From contig WWBZ02000073.1 of NCBI GenBank assembly GCA_011503125.2, positions 2,728,001 through 2,792,000 on the forward strand: DNA of 64,000 nt, in the 5' to 3' direction. The stretch comes from Botryosphaeria dothidea (lineage: Eukaryota > Ascomycota > Dothideomycetes > Botryosphaeriales > Botryosphaeriaceae). This document shows, in pieces, positions 1-11,648 of this stretch. Position 1 is the stretch's first letter, and the number at the start of each line of letters is the position of its first letter. The notes below the pieces were generated by a model that searched no databases, was not told the DNA's origin, and saw only the letters and a program-made list of their open reading frames with translations. Both the position numbers and the translations under genes were made by a program.

Positions 1-282
1 GTTGATGCGGGTGGTCCGCGGGTAGTGGATGGCTTCCTCGCCCCACGAGTCGTACTGGCGGTAGGCGGCGGCTATGTCTACGGGTGAGGGAATGGCAGGC
101 GGCGGGTGAGCGGCGAGGAGAGACTGCTCCCAAACGAGGTCGCGGAGCTCACGAGGCAGCTGGAGGAGATGGAGAAAGTCGAGCCGGAAGAGGCGGGGGT
201 GGGGAGGTGAGGTCGGAGAGGCTTTCTTTTTTGACGATGCCTTCGGGGCACCGGGTGGGCCAAGGTGTTTTGGCTGCTGCAT
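1..282 (-). CDS. 2EXR/F-box-like protein, 5' part (cut by window start)
   Basis: An uninterrupted minus-strand frame runs from an ATG at 282 off the left edge of the window (94 codons seen). After a Lys/Ser/Pro-rich leader of about 35 residues comes FLHLLQLPRELRDLVWEQSL, the hallmark of the fungal 2EXR/F-box-like family ([L/F]xxLPxELRxxIW), followed by DSWGEEAIHYPRTTRIN. Proteins of this type are numerous in filamentous ascomycetes and mostly of unknown function; a link to SCF-type ubiquitin ligases is only inferred from resemblance to F-boxes. The neighbour at 1073-2037 carries the same motif in the same orientation, so the two look like tandem paralogues. The remaining C-terminal part lies outside the window. 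Confidence 0.6.
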   Translation of the reverse strand, partial: MQQPKHLGPPGAPKASSKKKASPTSPPHPRLFRLDFLHLLQLPRELRDLVWEQSLLAAHPPPAIPSPVDIAAAYRQYDSWGEEAIHYPRTTRIN

Positions 283-1072
283 GACAGCTGGCCCCCCGCA
301 ATGGGCATTGGAGGACGAGGGCCTGCTGGAGCTGCAGATGATAAGATGGAGGTCATGTTGGCGCGGGCGGTGAGGGTCAGCAGGTGTGGATGGTGGGGAT
401 GGAGGCGTCGCGGGTAGGAGCAGCGAGGCGGGCGGAGGCAGGCCGCGAGCGCTTGTCGAGATGGCAGGAGCCGAAAGTCTGTCCAGAGTCTACTGGCACA
501 GCGATCTCGATCTGGCATCGATCGTCGGCATTTGGGTCGCACTGCCAGCAATCGGCCAAGCCCAAGCAAGACTGCAGACGTTTTCCGCTCCCGCCTAACC
601 ATTTCCCGGCCAAAACCTGCACAGCTTGGTTGCTGCCGCCGTGCATTAAACTTTTCGGCACTTAGCTTTGCTTCGGCTGCTGCTTCCTGCATGCCAATCC
701 CAAGTCCCGCCCTGAAACCCTCCACCTCAACCGACAACCCTCGCCACCCGTATCCTTCCAGACCCTTCCTCCCTTAACAGTAGGTGGGGTGCTGATCCAT
801 CCATCCGCTGCCCCCTCCTTCGAAACTTGTGTAGCTATGCGTTGCAGTCTGTAACCCTCAGGTCGTGCCGACTTTCCTTCGTCTTGTTGCTCTCGTATCC
901 CGTCCATTACCACCTACATCTTCAGTCTTCGAAGCTCGTCTTCCAAGAAAGGGACTCCTGTTTCCTTTTCCGGCCTTTCCCCACTCCTTCCGTTTTTGCC
1001 CTCTCCTTCTCCTCCCTTTCCTTCACCGTCTCCGGGTCCACCAAACTTCCGTACATCTTGTCAATCGGCATC
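283..1072. other. Intergenic, no supported gene
   Basis: Sequence between the two 2EXR-like genes. Short frames are open on both strands but none shows a domain, and they overlap each other in a GC-rich context. It should hold the promoter of the partial gene ending at 282 and the 3' end of the gene at 1073-2037. Confidence 0.5.
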
Positions 1073-2037
1073 TTAATGTTTGCGCTCGAAAACAGCGCAC
1101 CTCTGTCCCGGCGGCGACTTGTATGCCGTCCCCGTCAGCGTCCGGAGGTCCCATTCGGCCCCAGGAATCAGCCTCCCGTTGGCGCGCATCTCGATTTTCG
1201 GATGGCTCTCAAACGCCGCCGCGCCTGGGCCTGGAGCTTGTTGCTGAAGAGCCACTCCCTGAACCAAGAAGCGCAAACTGTCGTGCAACTGGCGCGGGTC
1301 GATGAGGCCGCCGGCGTAAAATTTCTGCCACTCGCGGAGGGTCGTAGGCTTGCGAATGGGTCGGTTGCGATGTTCGACGTCACGGAATTTATCGTTCGGG
1401 AGATTTCAGGGATCTCGCAGTTGAGCACCAACCGTCGCAGGCTGCGCGTCCGGGGCGGGGCCTGCGTGATGTGGAATTCCGGGTAGCTTCTGAAGCCAGG
1501 GCCACGTTCGAGGAAGCGCTGATGGATGTAGAAATAGGACCAGATCACGCGTGGATATCGGTCAGGATGGAACACCTCGAGCATTGACTGGTTTCTGGCT
1601 CCCTGGTTCCGTCGTCAATGCCCCACAATGGGGGATCTATTTGACGGAAGTCGATGTTCCAGTTGTCGTAGTGTAGGGCGTTGACTGGCAGGCCACAGCC
1701 AGTCCAGTAGCAGGTACTTTTCCGGTATTATTGTTACTTGGAGGTTTGCAGTCCATCCGCCGCTGCGAGTAGAGGCGGGCAATGGTTTCGTGTATTTCGG
1801 TATTAATTTGACGGTTCGTCAGCAGCAGTGGGATGCTTGAGATCCGGCAGCGTCCGCTTCGGCCAGCCAATAAATTGCTCTTCTTCATTGATGCAGAAAA
1901 AGTATCGGATCATCCCATTCGGGGTTGTTGGACGGGGATCCTGAAGGCGGCGGAGGAGGGCGCTCTGGGGTGGTGAGGCAGGATTCCCAGATGAGGTCCC
2001 GCAGTTCTCGGGACAAGTCCAGCAAGGACGGACCCAT
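1073..2037 (-). CDS. 2EXR/F-box-like protein, frame-disrupted
   Basis: The first in-frame ATG is at 2037 and gives MGPSLLDLSRELRDLIWESCL, the same SRELRDLIW signature as the partial gene at 1-282. The rest is clearly protein-like but lies in alternating frames: RYFFCINEEEQFIGWPKR near 1870-1910, LLLTNRQINTEIHETIARLY near 1780-1830, ALHYDNWNIDFRQIDPPLWG near 1625-1680, YFYIHQRFLERGPGFRSYPE near 1480-1545, then LREWQKFYAGGLIDPRQLHD and LRFLVQGVALQQQ to a TAA at 1073-1075. At least four frame changes occur without splice signals. Either the gene is a decaying paralogue or the sequence has uncorrected indels; breaks of the same kind in conserved genes nearby favour the second reading. Function unknown. 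Confidence 0.5.
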
Positions 2038-3924
2038 TGCGGACACGGCTCGTTCTGTTGTGGATGGCCTTCTCAATTTTCAGCGAGGATCCGATCAACT
2101 GGGGTGGTAGAAAAGGAGAGACAGTAAGAAAAAAAAAATTAGAGAGCGGAGGATCGGAAGAAGGCCGGAGCAGCGGCACTGGACAAGATATCACATGGAG
2201 GCAGACCAACAGCGCGGCTGTGCCTTGAGGTAAAGATCACCCAATGGCGGAGCAGAAGAGGCAGAGCAATACAGAGAACGCAACGATAAGGTTTGCGCAG
2301 GTATTAATCGATCGACGTGGCCCACGCACGCACACACACGACGCCGGCCGGCATAGTTGACAGAAGGCAGGACACATGCCGCATCGGTCCGCGGCCCCGG
2401 CTGAGCCTCTCCGCCCCCTCCGTCCGCCCATGCCTCCGTCTCGTCGCTAGTGACGGCCTTCACAAGCACTGTCGATCTTCGGCAGTCGTCGGCATTCCGA
2501 GACAGCACCCTGGGTTGGATTAATTGATTTGCTACACGTCAGCCGTTAACCGTTAACCGAGCAGAAAGAGGGCTGCAGATCCCGCAGAGAGAAGCCTCTG
2601 AAACGGCGGACCTGCCCACAGACCAGGCCGATGACGAGAAATAGGCAGTGGTCAGAAAGCCGTGACTGCAATCCGCACTCCCTCCCGCTCGTTCAGCTCC
2701 GATGGTTTCCTCTCTTGAGTCGTGGCAGCGGCGGTGACCGGAGGCGGTGGCGGCGGCTGGCCCTGCATACGTAGCCTGTCAGGAAGCCGTGCGGGTGTGC
2801 CGAGAGGTGCCGCCCACCGTGCATCTGCGTATATGCGTCTGCGCTATCAACTCCACAGCTTCAACCTTCGCTTCCCCCCCCCCCCCGGTCGCGGCCCGAG
2901 ACCAGCATCCTGGTTGGCACGCCCAAAGGGAAAGCACGCACGTCGCAACCAGAGCCCTGATACGCAGACGGCTCCCCGCCGACCACTCAGCGGTCCTCGA
3001 TCCACACTCCCTCCATCACGTGCCGGCGATCCCCCGCCAATTCCCTTGCGCAGCACTGCTCTGCTTCAACCCTCTCTCCTCCTTTCCAAACCGCCAGCCG
3101 TGGCGCCCCGCCAGAAACTTTTTTTTTCTTTCCCCGTGGTCACTGCGCCGCCCCAGAGCGCTGGTACCGATTCGGGCGTGCGCTGGCGGCCACGCCGGTG
3201 ATCGAGACGAGAGCGCGCTCCTTTGAGGCTGTTCACCGCGACACGAACAGCACCCTCCGCGCCTCATTTGGCACATATCCATGATTCAGGCAGCAAATGC
3301 CCTTTTCGGCATCCACAGCCAGTCGCATTCCCCCCTTTCGCATCCCCTCCACATCCTCTTTCTTCGTCGCCTTGCTGCTGCCTTCACTGCTTTCCCTTGT
3401 CCCTGCACACGTCCGCCATGCTCGCAGGCAGGGACAGAAATGCGCGGGAAATCAATACGTCACGAGCCTCTCGGTCTCAAGCGGCATGCAGGGAACAATC
3501 TAAGCATGTCGGTCGGCATCCAAATCTAACTTCCCGCGCCTCACCATGCACCTACCACTGCAACACCATGTTCAAACGCCGAAAGCCTCTCCGCACAGGG
3601 CAGCGGCGTCTGGTCCAAGCGGCTCTGCGCGGACATGTTGAACCTAGGCAGGCTTAGAGATTGTCCATCCGCTCCATTTCTGGAAACATCTCCCACCGAT
3701 GCGCGCGGAGAGGCTAACAACAACATAAACGCCGCGCATCGACGGGTCCCGGCGCTCTGTGTCGTGGATGCACAGCGTTGATCAACATGAACCAGACCGA
3801 CAAATCATCACGAAAACAGAAACGAAAACAGCCGAAACGAATGGGTAGCACGGTGAGGGGAAGCACCAAAATTGTCATAAACTGCGCACACGTGTCCGCC
3901 CACCAACCAACCTTCCACTCATTT
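2038..3924. other. Intergenic, no supported gene
   Basis: No frame shows a recognisable domain. A run of 13 C residues lies at 2874-2886 and a TG/CA-rich patch near 2325-2340. The longest open frames (2722-3201 and 2747-3226, plus) overlap in two frames, are Pro/Arg/Ala-rich and look like products of GC-rich composition. Confidence 0.5.
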
Positions 3925-3944
3925 CTAATAGCCGAAGAATAGAA

Positions 3945-4396
3945 TCACGGAGAAACTACGCACAGACGCAGTTGCAAAGAGTACATATGAAATTCGATAT
4001 AACACCGACGAGCATCCGAGAAGCTCTTCAGGGTCTGCGTGCATCCATTTGGCCTGGTTGTGCCGCGGGTTAACATCGCATAGTTGGGAACTTCGACATA
4101 GATACATCGGTTTCGTATCTCGCAATACAGAGGTGCAGGAATCTGAATGCGGTCCAACGGGTGACTCGATTCGAGGCTCCACAGGACCTTCCGGTTGTCC
4201 TCGGAAACGCCTGGCCGCGGGACGAAGCGAACACCATAGAAATAGTCTCCAAGAAAGGCTGGATCGATCTGTCCATCTGCCCTGAACTTTCATTGACGAA
4301 GCTTGATAGCGATCCTTGAAAGCGACCCGAGGCTGTTGACCTATACCATGCCGTCCCATTCGGGTGGACATGACGATCTTGCGTAAATGATGGCAT
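3945..4396 (-). pseudogene. Possible F-box-like (LPxEIRNxIY type) gene fragment
   Basis: Minus-strand frames here read as fragments of the fungal type [F/L]LxLPxEIRNxIYxxV: around 4075-4150 one frame gives LYCEIRNRCIYVEVPNYAML, continuing with TRGTTRPNGCTQTLKSFSDA to a stop at 3945. Upstream text (SSFVNESSGQMDRS and following) lies in other frames, so a complete protein needs frame changes. This could be a degraded gene, an indel-damaged gene or chance. It would be the third F-box/2EXR-like sequence on the same strand within 4.5 kb. I have no evidence for a start codon. Confidence 0.3.
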
Positions 4397-6850
4397 TAAG
4401 CGCTTCTGATCAGTGTAATTATTTTTGCTGGCGTCGACTGCAATTGCGACGTCATGCCTGTGGCTCTTTCAAACTTTAACTTCGCTGCGCCTCTCATCCT
4501 CCTCCCAAGTGTCTTTACTTTTCTTCGTAACGTGTTGACCGGGGAAGGGATATGCCCGGCGAAGCGAGAAGTGCAGATAAGATACTGCTGCTCGATTCCA
4601 ACGCTTAACTCTACTAGTGCTTCTCGGTCCACCCTCTATCTCGTTCTCCGACCTTCACATGTACGCCATGATACTTCCAGAAAGGGTTAAAACGATCAAC
4701 CACCGGCGCTACCAGGGAATCTCGGGCAAGAACAGAATAAGGACACAATCTCGCCTAAACTTTGACCCATCTGGCTGGACCTTCCTGCGTGTCAATAGTA
4801 GCCCCTTCACGGCGCAGACCCGGAGATTGTCAAATAAATGCGGCCGGTGAACATCAAAGTATAGATCTGAGCCCAGATCGCCAAACGGCCATCCATCCAT
4901 CCTTCTCCTACGTGGTTTCAAAACCTCAGGAAGCTTGTTGTTCTCGCGAGTAAGAGGGAGATAGGAGCCTCTTGGCGCTGCGTATATACACGCCCGATGA
5001 TCTGCCAGGCATATTCACCCTGCGTCGGGCCCACCACCAATCAAATCCCTTTAGTTCTTCGTTCTCGCTGACACGATTTCACCGACCTCAACGTACACGT
5101 TGAATTCCTACATGAGACATGGTATACAAAGTAGTCATGATAGAACCAGTGTCCGCCCACATTTAAGAACCAAGTATAAGGGGAAGAAAAAGAACGTCAA
5201 GGGAATCAAAGGCGCTCTCACCAACTTTTCTACTATCATGACGATGCACACCTATTCATGGTGTAAAACCTTTCATACCTTTCATAACCTCCACGCCCGC
5301 CGACGCTCACCAAAACCCACCTCGGCCATAAACCCACCCGCGATTTTAACCTTCCGTCGCAACACGCAAGAGCCTCCCTCCCTCGGTACCTCCGCAGTAA
5401 GCCACGAGCCTCACCAGCCACACATCAACCAACCCCGCCGTAACCCACAAAAAAAAAGCTTACCCAAGAAAAGAGAAAGAAAAAGGCAAACAAAAAAAAA
5501 GGCACGGCAAACCTCACAGCAACCCGCCAGCAAAAGAGTAGCAAACATCCATCCATCCAATCTTACTTTTCCCACCAAAAGAAAAGTGAAAAGGGACAAA
5601 TTACAACGCACCACGAATCAGAGCCATCCCACCGCCTCGAAACACTCCCACTCCCTCTCCCTGACCCAACAAAAAAGAACACACATATCCCTTCTATATA
5701 CACAAAAAGCTTAAAACCCAACGGCCCATTCCGCCGCCGCCGACGGCGCCGACGCCCGCCCTCCGGCCCGACTTTTGGCGTGCGGCACCGCAAGAACAAC
5801 GGAAGTGCCGAAAAAGGAGCAAATAAAAAGTATCAGATACTGAAACTCTAAAATTCTCACGAGTTTTCGGTTCGGCAAGTACGTTTCGGTCACCACCCCT
5901 CCATCGCAGCATCGATCCGAAAATACGAGAGAGAAAAAAACAAGGCGTCCCGTGCATGTACATAGAAGAGACAACAACATGAGAAAAACATCAGGCGACG
6001 AGAGGCAAAAGCTCGTATAGGAAGTGGCAAAGGAAGCAAGTAAAGCCGGCGGAGTGGGGGAAATAAAGTCAAGGAGATAGTCAATCGCCTCGTATTTGTG
6101 ACCCCATGGGTCTACCATGATATCACACCAATCGAGCGAGAGAGAACGAAAGAACCACACATGATCTAGATCAAATCATCCAGCACCACCATCACTACCA
6201 CCACCGCAACGAAAGCCGAAAGCCTTCCTAGCCACCAACAAACTACCCCACCAAAAAATAAATAAATAAACTGCAAGGCCTTCTCTCGCTCTTCCGTCCA
6301 CCGTCTCGCTTCGTCCCGGCCCTTTTTTTCCCAGACGACGTAAAGCCCGACGGAAATGAGAGAGAGAGGTAGCTCGGGGAAAAGCAAGAAAGTTAAACTC
6401 GCCGAAACAGAAAAGGGTCCAGACCGAGGAGCGACCACCCGGGAACGGTCCGGCAGCGCGGAGAGGCGGAAGTGGCCCGAGGTAATTAGTAGAAGATCGC
6501 TCGGCATATACTCTTCGGCAATGCTTCTTTTCTGTGTCCTCTTGCTCTCTCCTCTCAGAAGCCTCTCGTCACCGGTATTCTTTCGGCATGGTCTTGCTCT
6601 CTGCCCAGCGCGTGTAACTTACACTAGTATCTCACGAGTGTATTTCTCTCGTCCTGATCGAATGTAATCGACGCAAGCTGTATCGCTCGACTTTTCGTTC
6701 GCGAAGAAGAAAGTGCATGATCAAAGGCAAAGAGGATCAAGTCCTGCAAAGAACAGGAGCACGTCCGTGCCCCCCCAATAAGTTAGCCGATATTGTTCTG
6801 CGTACTTCGTATAATAGTCGTCAACCACCTGTCTTTTCTTCATATCAATC
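4397..6850. other. Intergenic, no supported gene
   Basis: Contains a long purine/A-rich plus-strand stretch (about 5400-5720) that keeps a 204-codon Lys/Arg/Ser-rich frame open at 5100-5714 without any domain, and pyrimidine-rich sequence on the opposite strand. It should include the 3' untranslated region of UPF2, which ends at 6851. Confidence 0.5.
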
Positions 6851-9800
6851 TCAACCCCTTCTCTTCCTCGGTTGGCCGTTCCTGCGGAAACTGGCGGGCT
6901 TGCCGCCTCTCTGGCCAGCTCCACCGGCCGCTTTCTGCCAGTGTTGTTCTGGGGAGAGTTGGAATTGTCTTGTCATACCAGTCGACATCACTCAGTTGCA
7001 GCTTCCTCGCGCGCTGCGTGCTTCTGTTGTTGCTCGCCTTGTCGATGCGCGGGACGTTGTACGGATTGTGTTGCTTCTCGAGGCCACCTGGTTGATCATC
7101 AAATGAAGTGTTAACAGTATCGTTCTTGCTTTGCTGAAGTTTGTTGTGGTTGGTCTTGTTGGGTTTGAAGGAAGGGATATGCTGGCTGTTGCCGTTTTGC
7201 GGAAGCTGCTGTTCCGCCGGCTGCCTTGTTGCTGATGGGGCAGTAGCTGCTGTTTGTTGAGGTTTGGAGGCAGGGAAAGGTCGGAGTCACCATCTGATTC
7301 GTTCTCATCCCGAAGATCGTAGTTCAGGACAAGATTCTTGATGCGCTGCTGTTCAGCACGCTCGGCCTCTTGCTGCGTACGCATGGCAATAGCGAAGGTA
7401 GAGTCTGCAGGCAGGTCGATGGACTTCGTCTGCGAATTAGAAAAGCCGCGTTAGCCATATCCGCAAGAAGAATATACGGTGAAACGCCAAACCTGTTGCT
7501 TGTTCCCCCTCCTGCTCAGCAACGCAAACTTCATAGTAGGCGCTGCTTCAGCCTGCTGATGCTGCTGCTGCTGTTCGTTGTTCTCGTCGGCAGTTGCGTT
7601 CGTTATCGCGGCTGCGCTTCATAGGAAGTGGTACGTTCGAACATCGGCTTGCGCTCAAACTTGCGAGAATCTAGACTTTCAGCCATCATTCTTTGCCAGT
7701 TCACGATCAAATTCCGCGTCAGCTTCAGGGTCTCTCTCATCCTCAGGACGGGTCACGACGATATGCTCTTCCTCGTCCTCGGAACTGGAATCGCTCGAGT
7801 CCTGCTCCTCTTCTCCTGGAGTATCACCATCTTCTCCAGAAGAAGCGTCGTTCCGTTCACGGGCTTGGGGTTCATCATCATCGCCACCATCGCCTTCTTC
7901 GCCGTCTTCCGCACCCGAATCCTCATCCTGTTCCTCTTGTTCGGCGGTGCGTCCTGACGCTTGCAACTGGTAGTTTGCCTTGACGGCTTCAGCGAAGGTA
8001 TTGCCTGCCTCCTCAAGATTGCTGGAAAGCTTCCATTGAGGCCGCGTCAATGCATACGCGTCTTGTACCATGAACTCGATGTCCATGGGCATCTGGTCCT
8101 TGGTATGGATGTAGTACTGTCTAAATCAGCGGGAAACCTCGAAACTTCAGCGACAGACCTACTTGGAAGAAATTCAGGAAGAAGTCAAGCTTCTTCTTCG
8201 CCTGACCCTTATCATAATACATCCCGCACGTCTCCAAAAGGTTACAGACGAGGCGGATGCGGAAGAAGTCGTCCGGCGGATCCAACGGATTGATGGCGCC
8301 GGGCTTAGGCGTGCCACCCTCGTGTCCGAAAGTCACGATCTTGTAAAGGGTGTCGAAAATAACCGGCGAGTCAACCATCCTGTAGATGTAAAGCTCACCA
8401 AGGTATTTGACCTCGGCGACTCGACGTTGGTTGAACTTGAAATCGTTGAGTTCCAGGCCGAACGTAATGTTCTCAAGCAGATCATCAATAACTGAGATGC
8501 AAAAATCCTGGTGATGCCTGTTCAAGGATCCGAGGATGACAGCCAGAAGGTGGACGTTGCTGTACTTGATCTTACCTGGTTTCGTGAAGATCTTGTGGAG
8601 CATTCCAACAACCTCCTCCTCCTCCCAGTGTAGCTTCCGAATCTGCTTCACGACCTTGTCGAGGTTCCTCTTGGTCAGGTCGAGGTAGATCAACTTCCTG
8701 AGGAAAAGCTCCAGCGGTGTCCTTTCCTTTTGCTCGATAGCTGCACGCTCCGGAGGGTTGACGTAGTACATGGCATTTTCAATAAGCATACGCTCTTGCT
8801 GGCCAAGGTGAGAAGCAGTCTTCTTGCGCTGCAGAGTCTCGATGGAATGACGCATGCGTGGTGAGGTTTTCCGGGGTTTCGCCGAAGATACCTTCCGCAA
8901 TTCTCCAGCAGGTTACAGATGATCTCGATGTTCATACGCGAAAAGTCATCCAGGCTGACCTTGAGGCAGTGGAAAATGACGTGCTCCGGAACTGCACCAA
9001 ATTTGGTGAGCTCTGCAAGGTAACGGACGTTGATCATGCGGACCTGACCCAGGAAATCCTTCTGTTTGCGACGCTGGAGACTGCGGAACTCATCATCCAG
9101 GTACGCAACAATACCCTGGATGACATCAGGCATGTGCTTTCGAGCGTCCGCAACGAGTCTGGCGTAGAGGGGCAGGAGATCCGTGCGTCCCTTCGGTATT
9201 TCAGGACACTGCTTTGATAAGACGATTCCGGATGCCTTGGAGTTGAGGAAAGCAGAACTCGATAGCGGTATCGTCCACCTGATCCTTGCTGACAAACTCC
9301 GCGTAGTCTTGCCAAACAACGCATCGACCTGAGCACCAACTGACTTGTTGGCAATGGCCGTGGATTGGTCCTCGTTCTCGGCAGGCTTTGCCTCGGCGGG
9401 CTTCGCAGGATCTTCCTTCTCTTTCACTCAGAGTCGACACGCTTTTCCGACCTGATCATCGCCATCGCCTTTCTTCTTCTTTACCGTCTTCGAGTAGAAT
9501 TCCCGGGAAACGCGGTCCTTCAGATCGATAAGATTCTCGTAGAAGCGGCGCTACTTCTTCATCCTCCCCAAATTCCGGACCCTCTCCTTGACCTCGCAGA
9601 TACTCGCCAGTCTTACAAGGCCGATACTACCGTCTCCAGCATTGGTGGAAGTATCTTTCTCCCTCAAGTCCGGCATCTCCGCGCGCCTACGGCATCCGCC
9701 AAGACCTGAGCATTTTGTCAAAAGCTTCTCCTGGGCCTTAACCTGCTTCTCGTAGTTCGTCTGACGATCCTCGAAACACTTCTCCAGATTTGACATAAGC

Positions 9801-10926
9801 CTCAGCGTTGCGACGGCCCTGGTATTGACAAGTTTCTCCTGGTCACGAACAAGCGTGCGCCTTCACGTCTTCGAAATAACGGTTGAGGAATTCTTGAAGC
9901 GTTCGGCGCAATTCCGGAGACGTGATCGGTGGGTCCTCAGAATCTTCCTCATTCTCCTCCGTCTGCTCTTCGGACTTAGCCCCCGCGCACTGGTCGCACC
10001 ATCCTCATTGACGGTTTTCCTGCTATCCGAAGAAGCCAGTTTGGTGCCAAGTATATCCAGGAAAAGCTCTTGACGAAGATGACCACCAGCGGCAGGTTGA
10101 TGTGTTCCCGGTCGTGGCCCAACATGTCCTTCAGCACTTCCAAAGGGAACGGCTCCGCGTCCGCATTTGTCCGCGCGAGCGCCATTGGCACTGCTCTTGC
10201 TCTTCGGCAAGCCGTCGCCCCCCTTCAGATTCTCCTTGTTCTTCGCCGCCTCCTCCGGGCGCACGGCATCCTCCAAGCTCCTCAACACTCCCACGAGCCA
10301 CAGCTCCGTCGCGACGCGGAAGCAGGACCCGCTGGCGCGGAGGCGTTCCTTCTCCTCCCGCTCGCGCACATCCTGCGGGCAGCGTCTTCAGGTGCGACTT
10401 GTCCGGCGTGGCGAGCCCGCGGCCGATGTGCCATCCAATATATCCCGTGAACTCGGCGGGGCCGAAGCGCTGGTGCAGCGCGCTGACGACCTCGACGCCG
10501 GTGGCGATGTCGCCGGGGGGTCTTGAGCTTGGTCAGGCACTCGTAGCAGGCCGAGATGATCTCCGACAGGTACTTGTGGCAGCGACAGCGCGCGCACCTC
10601 GGCCACGAACGTGTCCTTGGAGGCGCCCGTCATGGCCGTGCGCAGGCGCTTGATGAAGGCCGTGTTCTTCTTCATGGACGAGTCCAGCGAGCCTTGGACG
10701 GGGAAGACATCTGTAGGAACGGGCGACGGAGCCTTGTCAGCGCCGGCCGGGAGTGTGTTTGGTTCTGGGATAGGCGGCGTTTTGACGCACCTTTCTCGCC
10801 GCCCAGGCCTTGTCGTTGAGCTCGCGGAGCTCGCCTGCGAAGTGTTAGCTGCCGGGGCACGCCGCGGAGGGTGGGCTCGGGGCGCGTACGTTTGCGTTGG
10901 CGCTCCCATTTGGACGCGATTCTGCT
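6851..10926 (-). CDS. nmd2: Nonsense-mediated mRNA decay factor NMD2/UPF2, frame-disrupted
   Basis: UPF2 is the scaffold that joins UPF1 and UPF3 in nonsense-mediated decay in the cytoplasm. Recognised in order: SKWERQRKRELRELNDKAW near 10800-10905, GSLDSSMKKNTAFIKRLR (first MIF4G repeat, about 10640-10690), LWLVGVLRSLED, EVLKDMLGHDREHINLPLVV, KGRTDLLPLYARLV and FLGQVRMINVRYLAELTKFG (second MIF4G), RTPLELFLRKLIYLDL to KKKLDFFLNFFQ (third MIF4G), an acidic Glu/Asp stretch near 7690-7960, and a C-terminal UPF1-binding-type tail with RARKLQLSDVDWYD. Introns are seen at 7430-7492 and 8117-8162, with two more near the 5' end (about 10710-10770 and 10835-10890). More than ten one- or two-base indels interrupt the frame between about 9200 and 10580, mostly insertions (for example CTGCAC read as CTGCCAC near 10575, and an extra C in a C-run near 10517). 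The start codon is unresolved; the tail ends at a TGA at 6851-6853. Confidence 0.85.
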
Positions 10927-11648
10927 GGGTCGATCGCGGCGGGGTGAGGTGCAGGTCAGCGGAGAGCGAAAAAGTGGGCGCGACGTCGACGTAGGTCCAG
11001 CAGCATAGGAAGAGCGGCTGCGGCGGTCGCAGTAAGCGTGGCGGTTTGTCTAAGATTTCGGAAGCTGCAGACTGGGCCGGTTGGCGGCGTTTTGCTTACT
11101 GCCGAGGCGTTGGCGTGTTCCTGTGGAAAGACGAGCGCCTTTGGGCGGTTCTGGTGACGTCGGCCGTCGGGCTGCCGCCGCCCTCTAAGCGAGGGGCAAC
11201 AACTTCTGGCCTTTCCTCAGGTGAACAGCCCAACGCATTCTGGGACCCTGATAACCCTAAAGTGACTTCGTGCTTTCAATGTTTGAGGTCATGCTAGCTG
11301 TATAACAGACAATCCTTCTCCTATATTCGAGTACTGAGCGTTCCCTACACGACACCATTGATGATCATTTGTTTACGTATGCCCAAGAACGGAAATCGTG
11401 AAGCTTATTCGTGCACATCATCTGTCCTGTATATAAACATACTTTCCTAAACGCTACCCACGACCTATAGACCCGGCATTCTCACGAAATTGAAAGTATG
11501 AGGATTTCGCGATCAAGTGCGTCACACACGCATCTACCATTGATTAGCTGCTGGATTCTTGGAAAAACATGGCCTCGTACAAGATTGACTACAACTTATT
11601 TTACCTGCATGTGTACTGCTTTTCCCGCAAGCCTGCCGACCTGCCCCT
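10927..11648. other. UPF2 5' region and intergenic
   Basis: An open frame without an in-frame ATG continues upstream of the UPF2 exon to about 11040 (Arg/Ser-rich), so the true start may lie here if an indel hides it. From about 11050 to 11648 I see no gene; this part holds the UPF2 promoter and the 3' end of the L2HGDH-like gene. Confidence 0.4.

Noticed and set aside
5100..5714. 204-codon Lys/Arg/Ser-rich plus-strand frame
   Set aside because: Follows an A-rich purine tract lacking stops; low complexity and no start context or domain.
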